Assembly: GCF_003634575.1 (NCBI RefSeq)
Contig: NZ_RBLJ01000003.1
Span: forward strand, 496,001 to 560,000
Origin: Photorhabdus asymbiotica
GTDB taxonomy: Bacteria; Pseudomonadota; Gammaproteobacteria; Enterobacterales; Enterobacteriaceae
Direction of reading: 5' to 3'
Length of the DNA: 64,000 nucleotides
Position numbers and translations under genes: made by a program. Each line of letters starts with the position of its first letter. The stretch's first letter is position 1. Shown piece by piece: positions 29,554 to 38,880 of the stretch. Below the pieces are notes generated by a model. That model was not told the DNA's origin. It ran no database searches and saw only the letters and a list, made by a program, of their open reading frames with translations.

Positions 29554-31566
29554 ATGGTTAATGATTTTAATTCAGAACGAAGCGGATTGATCTTTACACT
29601 CACCGCAGACGATCTCCCAGAGAAAACATTTGCTGTAGCCGAGTTTTCTTTGCAAGAGGAATTATCCCAACTGTTTATTCTGAACTTAACTTTAGTCAGT
29701 AAACGGGCAGATATTGATTTGGAATCACTGTTACTCCAGTCGGTGAAATTCCGGGTTGTTTTTAATGGTGTTGAGCAGCGTCAGGTCAGCGGTGTGATTG
29801 CACGGGCCGAACGGGGTAATACCGATGCCCATCAAACAACTTACTTTCTTATCGTCCGGCCTGCACTCTGGCGGCTAACGCTTAATCAGGACAGCCGGAT
29901 TTACCATCAGCAAAGTATCCCGCAAATCCTTAACAGCCTGTTGCAAAAACACCGTGTTTTGTCTGATTCTCAACTGGATTCGTCACATCTCACGCGTGAG
30001 TATGTGACGCAGAAACGAGAGTCCGATTATGAATTTTTTACCCGGTTAGCAGCAGAAGAAGGGCTGAGTTTCTGGTTTGAAGATGACAAATTATTTTTTA
30101 GTGACAGCCATTTGGGGATGATGGCCACACCACCGCTGGTCTATAACCCTCAGATACGGCAGGCTACCGAAATGAATGTCATTAATCAGATTCATCTGGG
30201 GGTCTCCATGACGCCGCAACGGGTGATTTATAAAGACCGTAATCCCCGCAATCCCGATTACCGCCTGACGCACCGGGCTGATATCAATCCCGATATTTAC
30301 GGACAGGAAACGTTGTTCACAATCTTTGAAAGCTATGGCCGTTTTCAGAAAGATGCTGAAGCAAAACCCTTTGTCCGCCACCGTCAACAGGAATACCAAA
30401 ATCAACGTCAGACCGGCAGCGGGCAAAGTAACTGTTTTCAATTGATGCCCGGTAAAATCTTTGAGATGAGCGAACATCCGGTTGACGCGATGAATGATCG
30501 CTGGCAAATCATTACCATTCGTCATTATGGCCGGTGCCCACAGGTGTTACAGGAAGCCTATGGGGAACAAGGAACCTTCTTTTCAAACGAGTTCAGTTTT
30601 ATTTCCGGCTATGATGACTGGCGACCGCCATATTATTACAAACCGCTGGCCGATGGTAAGGAAGTGGCGACCGTGGTTGGTCCGGCAGAGGAAGAGATTT
30701 ATGTCAATGAGGATGGCTGTATCCGTATCCATTTCCACTGGAATCGCTACGATGAGGCCGATGACAGCGCATCCTGCTGGGTACGGTTCACACAGGGCTG
30801 GAATGGCAGCGGCTACGGTTTTATGGCGATCCCCCGTATTGGTCAGGAAGTCATTGTTTCCTATCTAAATGGCGATATTGATCGCCCAATTGTCACCGGC
30901 TGTACCTACAATGGTCTGAATCGTCCACCGCTGGATTTACCTGCCGAAAAAACCCGAACCACTTTTAAAACCCAGACTCACAAAGGGGAGGGTTTTAATG
31001 AACTACGGTTTGAGGATGAAAAAGATCGGGAAGAAATATTTATTCATGCTCAGAAAGACATGAAAACTCAAATCTTAAATGACGAAACAATCAATATTGA
31101 ACATGACCAAATCCACCATATTAAGCACGATGCTCACTTACGTGTTGATAATGAATATCGCGTTCTGGCTAATAATGACATATCCGTTTCGTCCAGAAAA
31201 AAATTGCATGTCAAAGCCGATGATGCGCTATTAATGCTGGGGGAAAATGAAATTCATCTGAGTTCAGGAGCTACCCTGGTTATTGATGCCGGAAGTGAAT
31301 TAACTCTCCAAGCGGCGGGACATTTTATCAAAATTGATGCTGGCGGCATCACCAGTAGCGCTGGAATTAATTTCGGTAGTGGGACACCGGGTATAGGTTC
31401 TGGTTGGGGAGGGAAATTACCTGACACGTTACAAAAAGAAATAAAGCAAATCAGTGCAAATATTCCTGCACAAATACCGAAAATACCCAATAAGGGGCTG
31501 TGTATCAGTTGTTTGCTGAAAGCAGAACTGGAAGGAGCAACAATGGTTATCCGAGGGCAATCATGA
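29554..31566 (+). CDS. vgrG: Type VI secretion spike protein VgrG
   Basis: VgrG trimers cap the Hcp tube and carry effectors out of the cell. The 670 residues show the gp27-like domain (to about 370), the gp5 OB fold (CIRIHFHWNRYDE, RIGQEVIVSYLNGD, RPIVTGCTYN) and a beta-helix repeat region (about 470-600). No catalytic domain is fused at the C-terminus. The ATG at 29554 is chosen; an in-frame TTG at 29548 sits closer to TAGGT. The stop overlaps the next start (ATGA), so the adaptor is translationally coupled. Confidence 0.95.
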   Translation: MVNDFNSERSGLIFTLTADDLPEKTFAVAEFSLQEELSQLFILNLTLVSKRADIDLESLLLQSVKFRVVFNGVEQRQVSGVIARAERGNTDAHQTTYFLIVRPALWRLTLNQDSRIYHQQSIPQILNSLLQKHRVLSDSQLDSSHLTREYVTQKRESDYEFFTRLAAEEGLSFWFEDDKLFFSDSHLGMMATPPLVYNPQIRQATEMNVINQIHLGVSMTPQRVIYKDRNPRNPDYRLTHRADINPDIYGQETLFTIFESYGRFQKDAEAKPFVRHRQQEYQNQRQTGSGQSNCFQLMPGKIFEMSEHPVDAMNDRWQIITIRHYGRCPQVLQEAYGEQGTFFSNEFSFISGYDDWRPPYYYKPLADGKEVATVVGPAEEEIYVNEDGCIRIHFHWNRYDEADDSASCWVRFTQGWNGSGYGFMAIPRIGQEVIVSYLNGDIDRPIVTGCTYNGLNRPPLDLPAEKTRTTFKTQTHKGEGFNELRFEDEKDREEIFIHAQKDMKTQILNDETINIEHDQIHHIKHDAHLRVDNEYRVLANNDISVSSRKKLHVKADDALLMLGENEIHLSSGATLVIDAGSELTLQAAGHFIKIDAGGITSSAGINFGSGTPGIGSGWGGKLPDTLQKEIKQISANIPAQIPKIPNKGLCISCLLKAELEGATMVIRGQS

Positions 31567-32060
31567 TATTAGAATTAAATGAAAAGCTAATGAATTATCA
31601 GAAAGAGCACCCTGAAACTCGGCTTTATGCTCTGGTAAATGGCCTGCAATATGAGTGCTATTTTCAGGCAGAAATTAAATATATTGCTGGAGTAAATAAT
31701 CCTTTATTCAGGTATTACCCTGATTCAAAAATTGCGTTTGCTGGCCCTTGGTTATTTGATATGGAATATGGACATCATTGGCATGATAAATTGTCAGAGC
31801 TAGAAAATACCTATCCTTCTGTATCGTGGATATTGACACCTTTATCATTAGATCAATTGACCCGACATCTGTTGCCTTATTTAAATATCCAGTTGCCGAC
31901 AAAACAGACGGCGCTTTTCCGTTTTTATGATCCTCGTGTTTTACATCGAATTCGGGACGTTCTCAATGATGAGCAGTTGGTGGAATTTACGCGCGGAATG
32001 ACTAAATGGCTTTATCAGCATAATGCGATCTATTATTCGGTGTCGGGAGCAATGTTATGA
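31563..32060 (+). CDS. DUF4123 T6SS effector adaptor
   Basis: The 165 residues look like the DUF4123 family (TEC/Tap chaperones), which load effectors onto VgrG: LYALVNGLQYE near the start, GPWLFDM, and FRFYDPRVLHRIRDVL near 120. It overlaps vgrG by 4 bases and the next gene by 4 bases (ATGA), the normal place of such adaptors. It presumably serves the downstream effectors. Confidence 0.82.
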   Translation: MILELNEKLMNYQKEHPETRLYALVNGLQYECYFQAEIKYIAGVNNPLFRYYPDSKIAFAGPWLFDMEYGHHWHDKLSELENTYPSVSWILTPLSLDQLTRHLLPYLNIQLPTKQTALFRFYDPRVLHRIRDVLNDEQLVEFTRGMTKWLYQHNAIYYSVSGAML

Positions 32061-32398
32061 TTAAACTGACTCAGGGACAATTTGATAAAATTATTGAGTT
32101 AGAAAAACAAGAATTTGTTGAAAAAATGGAAAAAGAGATCTTGGCTGAATACGCAAATTTGATCCCTTGTAATTCTCATCTCAGCAAACGATTAAAAGGG
32201 GCTTATGATTATTTATTAGCATTAAACTTTCAGGAAAAAAATGCTATCCGGGCTTATTTATATCTGGTGGCCTTTAATCCTGACTTTCAGAATGCTTCAC
32301 CAATCAAGGATGTATTTGAATCTTCCGGTCAGAATCTAGAACAACAGTTTAAAGATTTCCTTCGTATTGCAAAAAATAGGATGAACAGGAGACATTGA
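32057..32398 (+). CDS. Small protein of unknown function in T6SS operon
   Basis: The 113 residues have no signal or membrane segment and are probably mostly helical (MIKLTQGQFDKIIELEKQEF; YLVAFNPDF). I do not recognise the family. It overlaps the adaptor gene by 4 bases and lies 1 base before the first effector, so it is co-translated with both. An accessory role in effector loading is inference from position. It occurs once, not per cassette. Confidence 0.7.
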   Translation: MIKLTQGQFDKIIELEKQEFVEKMEKEILAEYANLIPCNSHLSKRLKGAYDYLLALNFQEKNAIRAYLYLVAFNPDFQNASPIKDVFESSGQNLEQQFKDFLRIAKNRMNRRH

Positions 32399-32399
32399 T

Positions 32400-33176
32400 A
32401 TGCCAATCCCCTTACTGGCCCCGGTCGCCGTAGGTGCTGCTGAATACGTTATTACTGCCTGCACCGGAGTATTAATTGCAGTTGGTGTGATGGAAGCAGG
32501 AAAAAAGAGTTCAGTAGAAGAAGATGACAACATTATTCGGCATCAGAAAACGGATTTTGTAATAAGCCCTGAAATCACGGATCAAGATCGCAATATTGTC
32601 TGGAGCGCAGAAGCCCACGCCGATTTTTGGGAAGATGATGATTTGGATGATGGTCCGGTTGATGCCTCTGCGGTTCAAACACAAGCAACGACCAAAACAG
32701 AAGAATGTGAAAGTACGGAAAAGCAGAAAGCGTGCGAAGAATGTCTGGCTATCCCAGTGACAAGTGAAAAATATCGCAAGGTCAATCGCTGGAGCGCCAT
32801 TACTATTAACTATCAGCGATTTATTGCCAAAACCCGGTATGACCCAGTGGCACAAATAATTCAGGAGTTTCAGTGTCTGAAAGTGACGTTTGATGGCTGG
32901 CAATCCAAACGTTGTTTATTTCTAGAAGCTAAGGCGCGGTATGACCAGTTTTTTAATAATATGGGTAATCCTAAAGATTGGTGGAAAGGTGATATCTCAG
33001 GAATAAAACAAGCTGATAGGCAACAAACTGTATGCGATTTATTAAATAATACTCCACATGTGGAATGGCATTTTTTACAACCCGTTAGTTATAGTTATTT
33101 TAAGGAAATATTTATTAACTATAAAAATATCAGTGTTTACTATACGCCGTGCTCTGAACTGAGTGGTGGGGTTTAA
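32400..33176 (+). CDS. Cassette 1 T6SS effector, Tox-REase-5-like nuclease
   Basis: The 258 residues have three parts. Residues 12-31 form a hydrophobic segment (AAEYVITACTGVLIAVGV), often seen in T6SS cargo. An acidic linker follows (70-110). The C-terminal domain resembles Tox-REase-5: a CxxC pair (C112, C115), then VTFDGW (D165) and EAKARYDQF (E176, K178), which fit the D...ExK site of restriction-endonuclease-fold nucleases. The likely role is DNA degradation in rival cells. Family assignment is from memory of motifs. Residues 186-258 differ from the other cassettes (PKDWWKG, NYKNISVYYTPC). Confidence 0.78.
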   Translation: MPIPLLAPVAVGAAEYVITACTGVLIAVGVMEAGKKSSVEEDDNIIRHQKTDFVISPEITDQDRNIVWSAEAHADFWEDDDLDDGPVDASAVQTQATTKTEECESTEKQKACEECLAIPVTSEKYRKVNRWSAITINYQRFIAKTRYDPVAQIIQEFQCLKVTFDGWQSKRCLFLEAKARYDQFFNNMGNPKDWWKGDISGIKQADRQQTVCDLLNNTPHVEWHFLQPVSYSYFKEIFINYKNISVYYTPCSELSGGV

Positions 33177-33188
33177 TGAGAGGTTAAG

Positions 33189-33911
33189 ATGACTACAGTC
33201 CGTATAGAGATCAATGTTCGTTATGAACAACATGAAACAATTACTGTTGACACAGCATTAATGGATTTATTCTATATTACTCGAGAACTCAATACTGTTT
33301 TTAATCAGAAAAAAACATGGTTTTTACAAGGGTATTCTAGAAAAGAGGCATTGAAATATAGAGTCTTCGATGAGCACGGACCAACTAAGATGGCAATTGC
33401 TGATTTTGAAAAATCTTATAAAAAAGATTTTCCTTTGTTAATCGAAGGCATATGGGACGGTGAAAAAGATGACCTATCCAGTGGAATTAGATATCGTAAG
33501 ATGCTAAGTGCCCGTCCAAACTGGGTTTGGTTAGCACTTAATCTAACAATCGATACAAGCCACCTTTATATTTCAAAATTAACAAGTCTAATTAAATATT
33601 TATCCATGACTCGTGATACTCCTTATATTCAGGTGGAAACTAATGGTTACACTCGTAGAGAAAAAAGAGTTTTCCCTGACCGCCTTAGTGTCGGCTGGAT
33701 GCTTTATCAGCCTAGAATAATTGATCAATCCTGTCTTCCTATGGCAGAAGAAATACTTCCCATTTATCAAAACGATCAGCAAATTGGCACATTAATTATC
33801 ACCAAAAAAGGGATTTTTGATGGTGAAAATCAGGATGATATTGATAAATCCAATGATGTTGAAATTCAATTGCTCAATCTGGGACTGCTGCCATTAATTA
33901 CTGAGATTTAA
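33189..33911 (+). CDS. Cassette 1 immunity protein, Imm52-like
   Basis: A cytosolic protein of 240 residues with no signal, 12 bases after the effector gene, the classic immunity position. TWFLQGYSRKEAL and the block VFPDRLSVGWMLYQPRIID recall Imm52, the partner family of Tox-REase-5 toxins. Residues 1-160 differ between cassettes; 161-240 are nearly constant. The variable half is presumed to bind the matching toxin C-terminus. Confidence 0.75.
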   Translation: MTTVRIEINVRYEQHETITVDTALMDLFYITRELNTVFNQKKTWFLQGYSRKEALKYRVFDEHGPTKMAIADFEKSYKKDFPLLIEGIWDGEKDDLSSGIRYRKMLSARPNWVWLALNLTIDTSHLYISKLTSLIKYLSMTRDTPYIQVETNGYTRREKRVFPDRLSVGWMLYQPRIIDQSCLPMAEEILPIYQNDQQIGTLIITKKGIFDGENQDDIDKSNDVEIQLLNLGLLPLITEI

Positions 33912-33957
33912 GGGCAACGATATTATTTTTCTAATGGTAAAACAATAGAGAACTTTA

Positions 33958-34224
33958 ATGTCAAAGGCTGTTATCCTGCTGGGTGATACAACAGATCATA
34001 GCGGTAAAGTGATTACCGCCATTGACCAATATACTTACAATGGTATTTCCATTGCAGGTAAAGGGGATCAGGTCGAATGTTCCCGATGCAAAGGAGTTTT
34101 TCCTATTATTGAAGGTGCTGACTCCCTGCAATATCAGGGAAAATCCATTGCACTTGAAGGAATGCAAACAGCATGCGGGGCAAGATTAATTGCCCGTCAG
34201 CATAAACTTACGTTTGTCAGTTAA
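33958..34224 (+). CDS. Cassette 1 PAAR-domain spike tip
   Basis: The 88 residues form a PAAR protein: GDTTDHSGKVITA, IAGKGDQVECSRCKG, IIEGADS and ACGARLIA give the repeated GD/C pattern that folds into the zinc-bound cone capping VgrG. It is a separate small protein, not fused to the toxin. The codon for the start is fixed by a TAG in the leader, so no upstream extension is possible. It is of the CSRC type, shared with cassettes 4 and 5. Confidence 0.88.
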   Translation: MSKAVILLGDTTDHSGKVITAIDQYTYNGISIAGKGDQVECSRCKGVFPIIEGADSLQYQGKSIALEGMQTACGARLIARQHKLTFVS

Positions 34225-34244
34225 TGAGAGTTTTATTCGCAACA

Positions 34245-34263
34245 TTTAAACCTCTGGTTTAAA
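34245..34263. repeat. Inter-cassette hairpin (four copies)
   Basis: TTTAAACC-TCT-GGTTTAAA is a perfect 8-bp stem between each PAAR gene and the next effector: 34245-34263, 36137-36155, 38032-38050 and 39937-39955. There is no T tail, so it could be an RNA processing or stability element rather than a terminator. It is within the conserved block, so conservation does not by itself prove a role. Confidence 0.7.
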
Positions 34264-34304
34264 TATTAATATTGCAAAAAATAAGATAAATAGGAGGAGT
34301 TAAT

Positions 34305-35069
34305 ATGCCTATACCTTTATTAGTCCCGGTTGCTATAGGTGCTGCTGAATACGTTATTACTGCCTGCACCGGAGTATTAATTGCAGTTGGTGTGATGGAA
34401 GCAGGAAAAAAGAGTTCAGTAGAAGAAGATGACAACATTATTCGGCATCGGAAAACGGATTTTGTAATAAGCCCTGAAATCACGGATCAAGATCGCAATA
34501 TCGTCTGGAGCGCAGAAGCCCACGCCGATTTTTGGGAAGATGATGATTTGGATGATGGTCCGGTTGATGCCTCTGCGGTTCAAACACAAGCAACGACCAA
34601 AACAGAAGAATGTGAAAGTACAGAAAAGCAGAAAGCGTGCGAAGAATGTCTGGCTATTCCGGTGACAAGTGAAAAATATCGCAAGGTCAATCGCTGGAGC
34701 GCCATTACTATTAACTATCAGCGATTTATTGCCAAAACCCGGTATGACCCGGTGGCACAAATAATTCAGGAGTTTCAGTGTCTGAAAGTGACGTTTGATG
34801 GCTGGCAGCCTAAGCGTTGTTTATTTCTGGAGGCTAAAGCGCGGTATGACCAGTTTTTTAAAGGTAAAGCGCCTAAAAAATGGTGGAGAGGCGTTTTCTC
34901 AGCCCAAGAACAGGCAGAACGGCATCAGAAAGTTTGTGATGCACTAGAAGGTACTCCCCATGTTGAATGGCATTTTTTACAACCAATCAGTTATGCGTAT
35001 TTTAAGATTGTGTTTAGTAAACACAAAAATATCAGCGTTCACTATACTCCCTGTGACAGTTTAGTTTAA
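34305..35069 (+). CDS. Cassette 2 T6SS effector, Tox-REase-5-like
   Basis: The 254 residues keep the same first 185 as cassette 1 apart from a few changes (A11I, Q49R). The variable C-terminus is KGKAPKKWWRGVFSAQEQAE, ending HYTPCDSLV. A strong ribosome site, AGGAGG, lies upstream of the ATG. Putative active-site residues D165, E176 and K178 are kept. Confidence 0.78.
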   Translation: MPIPLLVPVAIGAAEYVITACTGVLIAVGVMEAGKKSSVEEDDNIIRHRKTDFVISPEITDQDRNIVWSAEAHADFWEDDDLDDGPVDASAVQTQATTKTEECESTEKQKACEECLAIPVTSEKYRKVNRWSAITINYQRFIAKTRYDPVAQIIQEFQCLKVTFDGWQPKRCLFLEAKARYDQFFKGKAPKKWWRGVFSAQEQAERHQKVCDALEGTPHVEWHFLQPISYAYFKIVFSKHKNISVHYTPCDSLV

Positions 35070-35081
35070 TCCGAGGTCAAC

Positions 35082-35804
35082 ATGGCAATAATTTGTTTAA
35101 AAATAAATGCGTATTATGAGCAGCAAGAAACTATTACCGTCAACACAGCGCTGACGGGCTTATTTAATATCACACGACAAATCGATATTTTCTTTGGACA
35201 AAAAAAAACCTGGTACTTAACCGGTTACTCCCGAAAGCAAGCATTGCAACATGTTGTGTTTGATGAACAAGGACCAACCGAAGTTGCTATCAAAGACTTT
35301 GAAAGAAATTATAAGAAAAATTTTCCGTCACTGATTACTGGCATATGGGATGGGGAGAAGGATGAATTATCCTGTGGTATCAGTTATAGAAAAATGTCAA
35401 GTGTACGTCCTAATTGGATTTGGTTGACACTCGATCTAAGCATTAATTCTAACCAGTTGAATATATTCAAGTTGATTGATTTAATTAAATATTTGGCTAT
35501 CAGTTGTGATTGTCCTTATATTCAAGTTGAAACTAACAGTTATACATTATCTCAACATAATGTTTTCCCTGATCGTCTCAGTGTCGGTTGGATGCTTTAC
35601 CAACCCAGAATAATTGATCAATCCTGTCTTCCTATGGCAGAAGACGTACTTCCCATTTATCAAAACGATCAGCAAATTGGCACATTAATTATCACCAAAA
35701 AAGGGATTTTTGATGGTGAAAATCAGGATGATATTGATAAATCCAATGATGTTGAAATTCAGTTGCTCAATCTGGGATTGCTGCCATTAATTACTGAGAT
35801 TTAA
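35082..35804 (+). CDS. Cassette 2 immunity protein, Imm52-like
   Basis: The 240 residues share the constant C-terminal 80 with the other copies. The variable part has YYEQQETITVNTALTGLFNI and SVRPNWIWLTLDLSI. It starts 12 bases after its effector. It should protect mainly against the cassette 2 toxin; cross-protection cannot be judged from sequence. Confidence 0.75.
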   Translation: MAIICLKINAYYEQQETITVNTALTGLFNITRQIDIFFGQKKTWYLTGYSRKQALQHVVFDEQGPTEVAIKDFERNYKKNFPSLITGIWDGEKDELSCGISYRKMSSVRPNWIWLTLDLSINSNQLNIFKLIDLIKYLAISCDCPYIQVETNSYTLSQHNVFPDRLSVGWMLYQPRIIDQSCLPMAEDVLPIYQNDQQIGTLIITKKGIFDGENQDDIDKSNDVEIQLLNLGLLPLITEI

Positions 35805-35849
35805 GGGCAACGATATTATTTTCTAATGGTAAAACAATGGAGAACTTTA

Positions 35850-36116
35850 ATGTCAAAGGCTGTTATCCTGCTGGGTGATACAACAGATCATAGCGGTAAA
35901 GTGATTACCGCCATTGACCAATATACTTACAATGGTATTTCCATTGCAGGTAAAGGGGATCAGGTCGAATGCCCCCAATGCAAAGGGGTTTTTCCTATTA
36001 TTGAAGGTGCTGACTCTCTGCAATATCAGGGAAAATCCATTGCACTTGACGGAATGCAAACAGCATGCGGGGCAAGATTAATTGCCCGTCAGTATAAATT
36101 TACACTTGTCAGTTAA
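35850..36116 (+). CDS. Cassette 2 PAAR-domain spike tip
   Basis: The 88 residues start at the conserved MSKAVILLGD; an in-frame ATG eight codons earlier exists here because the upstream TAG of cassettes 1 and 4 is TGG. It is of the CPQC type (VECPQCKG) with D57 and Y84 variants, and is otherwise identical to the cassette 1 copy. Confidence 0.87.
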   Translation: MSKAVILLGDTTDHSGKVITAIDQYTYNGISIAGKGDQVECPQCKGVFPIIEGADSLQYQGKSIALDGMQTACGARLIARQYKFTLVS

Positions 36117-36196
36117 TGAGAGTTTTATTCGCAACATTTAAACCTCTGGTTTAAAGATTCATATTGCAAAAAATAAGATAAATAGGAGGAGTTAAT

Positions 36197-36964
36197 ATGC
36201 CTATACCTTTATTAGTTCCGGTTGCCGCAGGGGCCGCTGAATATGTTATTACTGCCTGCACCGGGGTATTAATTGCGGTTGGTGTGATGGAAGCAGGAAA
36301 AAAGAGTTCAGTAGAAGAAGATGACAACATTATTCGGCATCAGAAAACGGATTTTGTAATAAGCCCTGAAATCACGGATCAAGATCGCAATATCGTCTGG
36401 AGCGCAGAAGCCCACGCCGATTTTTGGGAAGATGATGATTTGGATGATGGTCCGGTTGATGCCTCTGCAGTTCAAACCCAAACAGCGGCCAAAACGGAAG
36501 AATGTGAAAGTACAGAAAAGCAGAAAGCGTGCGAAGAATGTCTGGCTATTCCGGTGACAAGTGAAAAATATCGCAAGGTCAATCGCTGGAGCGCCATTAC
36601 TATTAACTATCAGCGATTTATTGCCAAAACCCGGTATGACCCGGTGGCACAAATAATTCAGGAGTTTCAGTGTCTGAAAGTGACGTTTGATGGCTGGCAG
36701 CCTAAGCGTTGTTTATTTCTTGAGGCTAAGGCTCGGTATGACCAGTTTTTTATTAGTGAGGATGAACCTAAGGGTTGGTGGAAAGGCATTAATTCTGCCA
36801 GAAATCAAGCTATCAAACATCAAACTGTTTGTGATGTTCTGAAAGGTACACCTCATGTTGAATGGCATTTTTTACAACCAATCAGTTATGCGTATTTTAA
36901 GGTAGAATTTAGTGAACATAAAAATATTAGTGTTCACTATACTCCCTGCGACAATTTAGTTTAA
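36197..36964 (+). CDS. Cassette 3 T6SS effector, Tox-REase-5-like
   Basis: The 255 residues have the common N-terminal part (QTQTAAK replaces QTQATTK in the linker) and a variable C-terminus: ISEDEPKGWWKGINSARNQA, ending HYTPCDNLV. Its last 25 residues are close to cassette 2 (SYAYFK, EHKNISVHYTPCD). D165, E176 and K178 are kept. Confidence 0.78.
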   Translation: MPIPLLVPVAAGAAEYVITACTGVLIAVGVMEAGKKSSVEEDDNIIRHQKTDFVISPEITDQDRNIVWSAEAHADFWEDDDLDDGPVDASAVQTQTAAKTEECESTEKQKACEECLAIPVTSEKYRKVNRWSAITINYQRFIAKTRYDPVAQIIQEFQCLKVTFDGWQPKRCLFLEAKARYDQFFISEDEPKGWWKGINSARNQAIKHQTVCDVLKGTPHVEWHFLQPISYAYFKVEFSEHKNISVHYTPCDNLV

Positions 36965-36976
36965 TCCGAGGTCAAC

Positions 36977-37699
36977 ATGGCAATAATCCGTTTAAAAATT
37001 AATGTTCGGTATGAACAACAGGAAACCATTACACCCCATACCGCGCTAATGGATTTATTTCACACTACACGGCAAATTGATATCTTTTTTGGAAAGAAAA
37101 AAAGCTGGTATTTAACCGGTTACTCCCGAAAACAGGCTTTGCAACATATTGTGTTTGATGAACAAGGGCCAACCGAAGTTGCTATCAAAGACTTTGAAAA
37201 AGATTATAAGAAAAATTTTCCAATACTCATTACTGGAATATGGGATGGTGAAAAGGATGAACTATCCAGTAGCATTAGTTACAAAAAAATGCGACGTATC
37301 AGTCCTAACTGGGTTTGGTTGGAAATGAACTTAAGAATTGACAGTTCTCAGTTTGAGATATCCAGATTAATTGATCTTATTAAATATTTAGCATCTAGCC
37401 GTACCTCTCCTTATATTCAAGTCGAAAACAACGGCTATACCGTAAAAGGTAGGCAGGTTTTCCCTGACCGTCTCAGTGTCGGCTGGATGCTTTACCAACC
37501 CAGAATAATTGATCAATCCTATCTTCCTATGGCAGAAGACGTACTTCCCGTTTATCAAAACGATCAGCAAATTGGCACATTAATTATCACCAAAAAAGGG
37601 ATTTTTGATGGTGAAAATCAGGATGATATTGATAAATCCAATGATGTTGAAATTCAGTTGCTCAATCTGGGATTGCTGCCATTAATTACTGAGATTTAA
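36977..37699 (+). CDS. Cassette 3 immunity protein, Imm52-like
   Basis: The 240 residues have a variable part with ITPHTALMDLFHTTRQID and RRISPNWVWLEMNLRID. Residues 40-85 closely follow cassette 2 (SWYLTGYSRKQALQH, TEVAIKDFEKDYKKNFP). The constant end carries two private changes (DQSYLPM, LPVYQND). Confidence 0.75.
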   Translation: MAIIRLKINVRYEQQETITPHTALMDLFHTTRQIDIFFGKKKSWYLTGYSRKQALQHIVFDEQGPTEVAIKDFEKDYKKNFPILITGIWDGEKDELSSSISYKKMRRISPNWVWLEMNLRIDSSQFEISRLIDLIKYLASSRTSPYIQVENNGYTVKGRQVFPDRLSVGWMLYQPRIIDQSYLPMAEDVLPVYQNDQQIGTLIITKKGIFDGENQDDIDKSNDVEIQLLNLGLLPLITEI

Positions 37700-37744
37700 G
37701 GGCAACGATATTATTTTCTAATGGTAAAACAATGGAGAACTTTA

Positions 37745-38011
37745 ATGTCAAAGGCTGTTATCCTGCTGGGTGATACAACAGATCATAGCGGTAAAGTGAT
37801 TACCGCCATTGACCAATATACTTACAATGGTATTTCCATTGCAGGTAAAGGGGATCAGGTCGAATGCCCCCAATGCAAAGGGGTTTTTCCTATTATTGAA
37901 GGTGCTGACTCCCTGCAATATCAGGGAAAATCCATTGCACTTGAAGGAATGCAAACAGCATGCGGGGCAAGATTAATTGCCCGTCAGCATAAACTTACGT
38001 TTGTCAGTTAA
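37745..38011 (+). CDS. Cassette 3 PAAR-domain spike tip
   Basis: The 88 residues are of the CPQC type as in cassette 2 in the first half, but the second half (LEGMQTACGARLIARQHKL) is as in cassettes 1 and 4. It is thus an intermediate form. The same alternative upstream ATG as in cassette 2 exists. Confidence 0.87.
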   Translation: MSKAVILLGDTTDHSGKVITAIDQYTYNGISIAGKGDQVECPQCKGVFPIIEGADSLQYQGKSIALEGMQTACGARLIARQHKLTFVS

Positions 38012-38091
38012 TGAGAGTTTTATTCGCAACATTTAAACCTCTGGTTTAAATATTAATATTGCAAAAAATAAGATAAATAGGAGGAGTTAAT

Positions 38092-38868
38092 ATGCCTATA
38101 CCTTTATTAGTCCCGGTCGCCGTAGGTGCTGCTGAATACGTTATTACTGCCTGCACCGGAGTATTAATTGCAGTTGGTGTGATGGAAGCAGGAAAAAAGA
38201 GTTCAGTAGAAGAAGATGACAACATTATTCGGCATCAGAAAACGGATTTTGTAATAAGCCCTGAAATCACGGATCAAGATCGCAATATTGTCTGGAGCGC
38301 AGAAGCCCACGCCGATTTTTGGGAAGATGATGATTTGGATGATGGTCCGGTTGATGCCTCTGCGGTTCAAACACAAGCAACGACCAAAACAGAAGAATGT
38401 GAAAGTACAGAAAAGCAGAAAGCGTGCGAAGAATGTCTGGCTATTCCGGTGACAAGTGAAAAATATCGCAAGGTCAATCGCTGGAGCGCCATTACTATTA
38501 ACTATCAGCGATTTATTGCCAAAACCCGGTATGACCCGGTGGCACAAATAATTCAGGAGTTTCAGTGTCTGAAAGTGACGTTTGATGGCTGGCAGCCTAA
38601 GCGTTGTTTATTTCTTGAGGCTAAGGCTCGGTATGACCAGTTTTTTGATAGTAAGGGAAAACCTAAAAGTTGGTGGAAGGGGGCAAAATCAGGAAAAAAA
38701 CAGGCTGAGAGACACCAAACAGTCTGTAATGCATTAGATAATATGCCTCATGTGGAATGGCATTTTTTACAACCCATAAGTTATAAATATTTTAAGGCAC
38801 TATTTATTGAACATAAAAATATTAGTGTTCATTACACACCCTGTTCCGATTTAATGATAACAGTTTAA
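38092..38868 (+). CDS. Cassette 4 T6SS effector, Tox-REase-5-like
   Basis: The 258 residues have the common N-terminus and variable end DSKGKPKSWWKGAKSGKKQA, finishing CSDLMITV. This variable block is the same as in cassette 5, so these two toxins should share specificity. This copy has an intact start with AGGAGG and is the functional one of the pair. Confidence 0.79.
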   Translation: MPIPLLVPVAVGAAEYVITACTGVLIAVGVMEAGKKSSVEEDDNIIRHQKTDFVISPEITDQDRNIVWSAEAHADFWEDDDLDDGPVDASAVQTQATTKTEECESTEKQKACEECLAIPVTSEKYRKVNRWSAITINYQRFIAKTRYDPVAQIIQEFQCLKVTFDGWQPKRCLFLEAKARYDQFFDSKGKPKSWWKGAKSGKKQAERHQTVCNALDNMPHVEWHFLQPISYKYFKALFIEHKNISVHYTPCSDLMITV

Positions 38869-38880
38869 TTCGAGGTAAAT

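Noticed and set aside
32511..32903. Long minus-strand frames repeated opposite each toxin gene
   Set aside because: They recur only because the toxin DNA is duplicated. They start without ribosome sites and the proteins look like antisense translations of the acidic linker.
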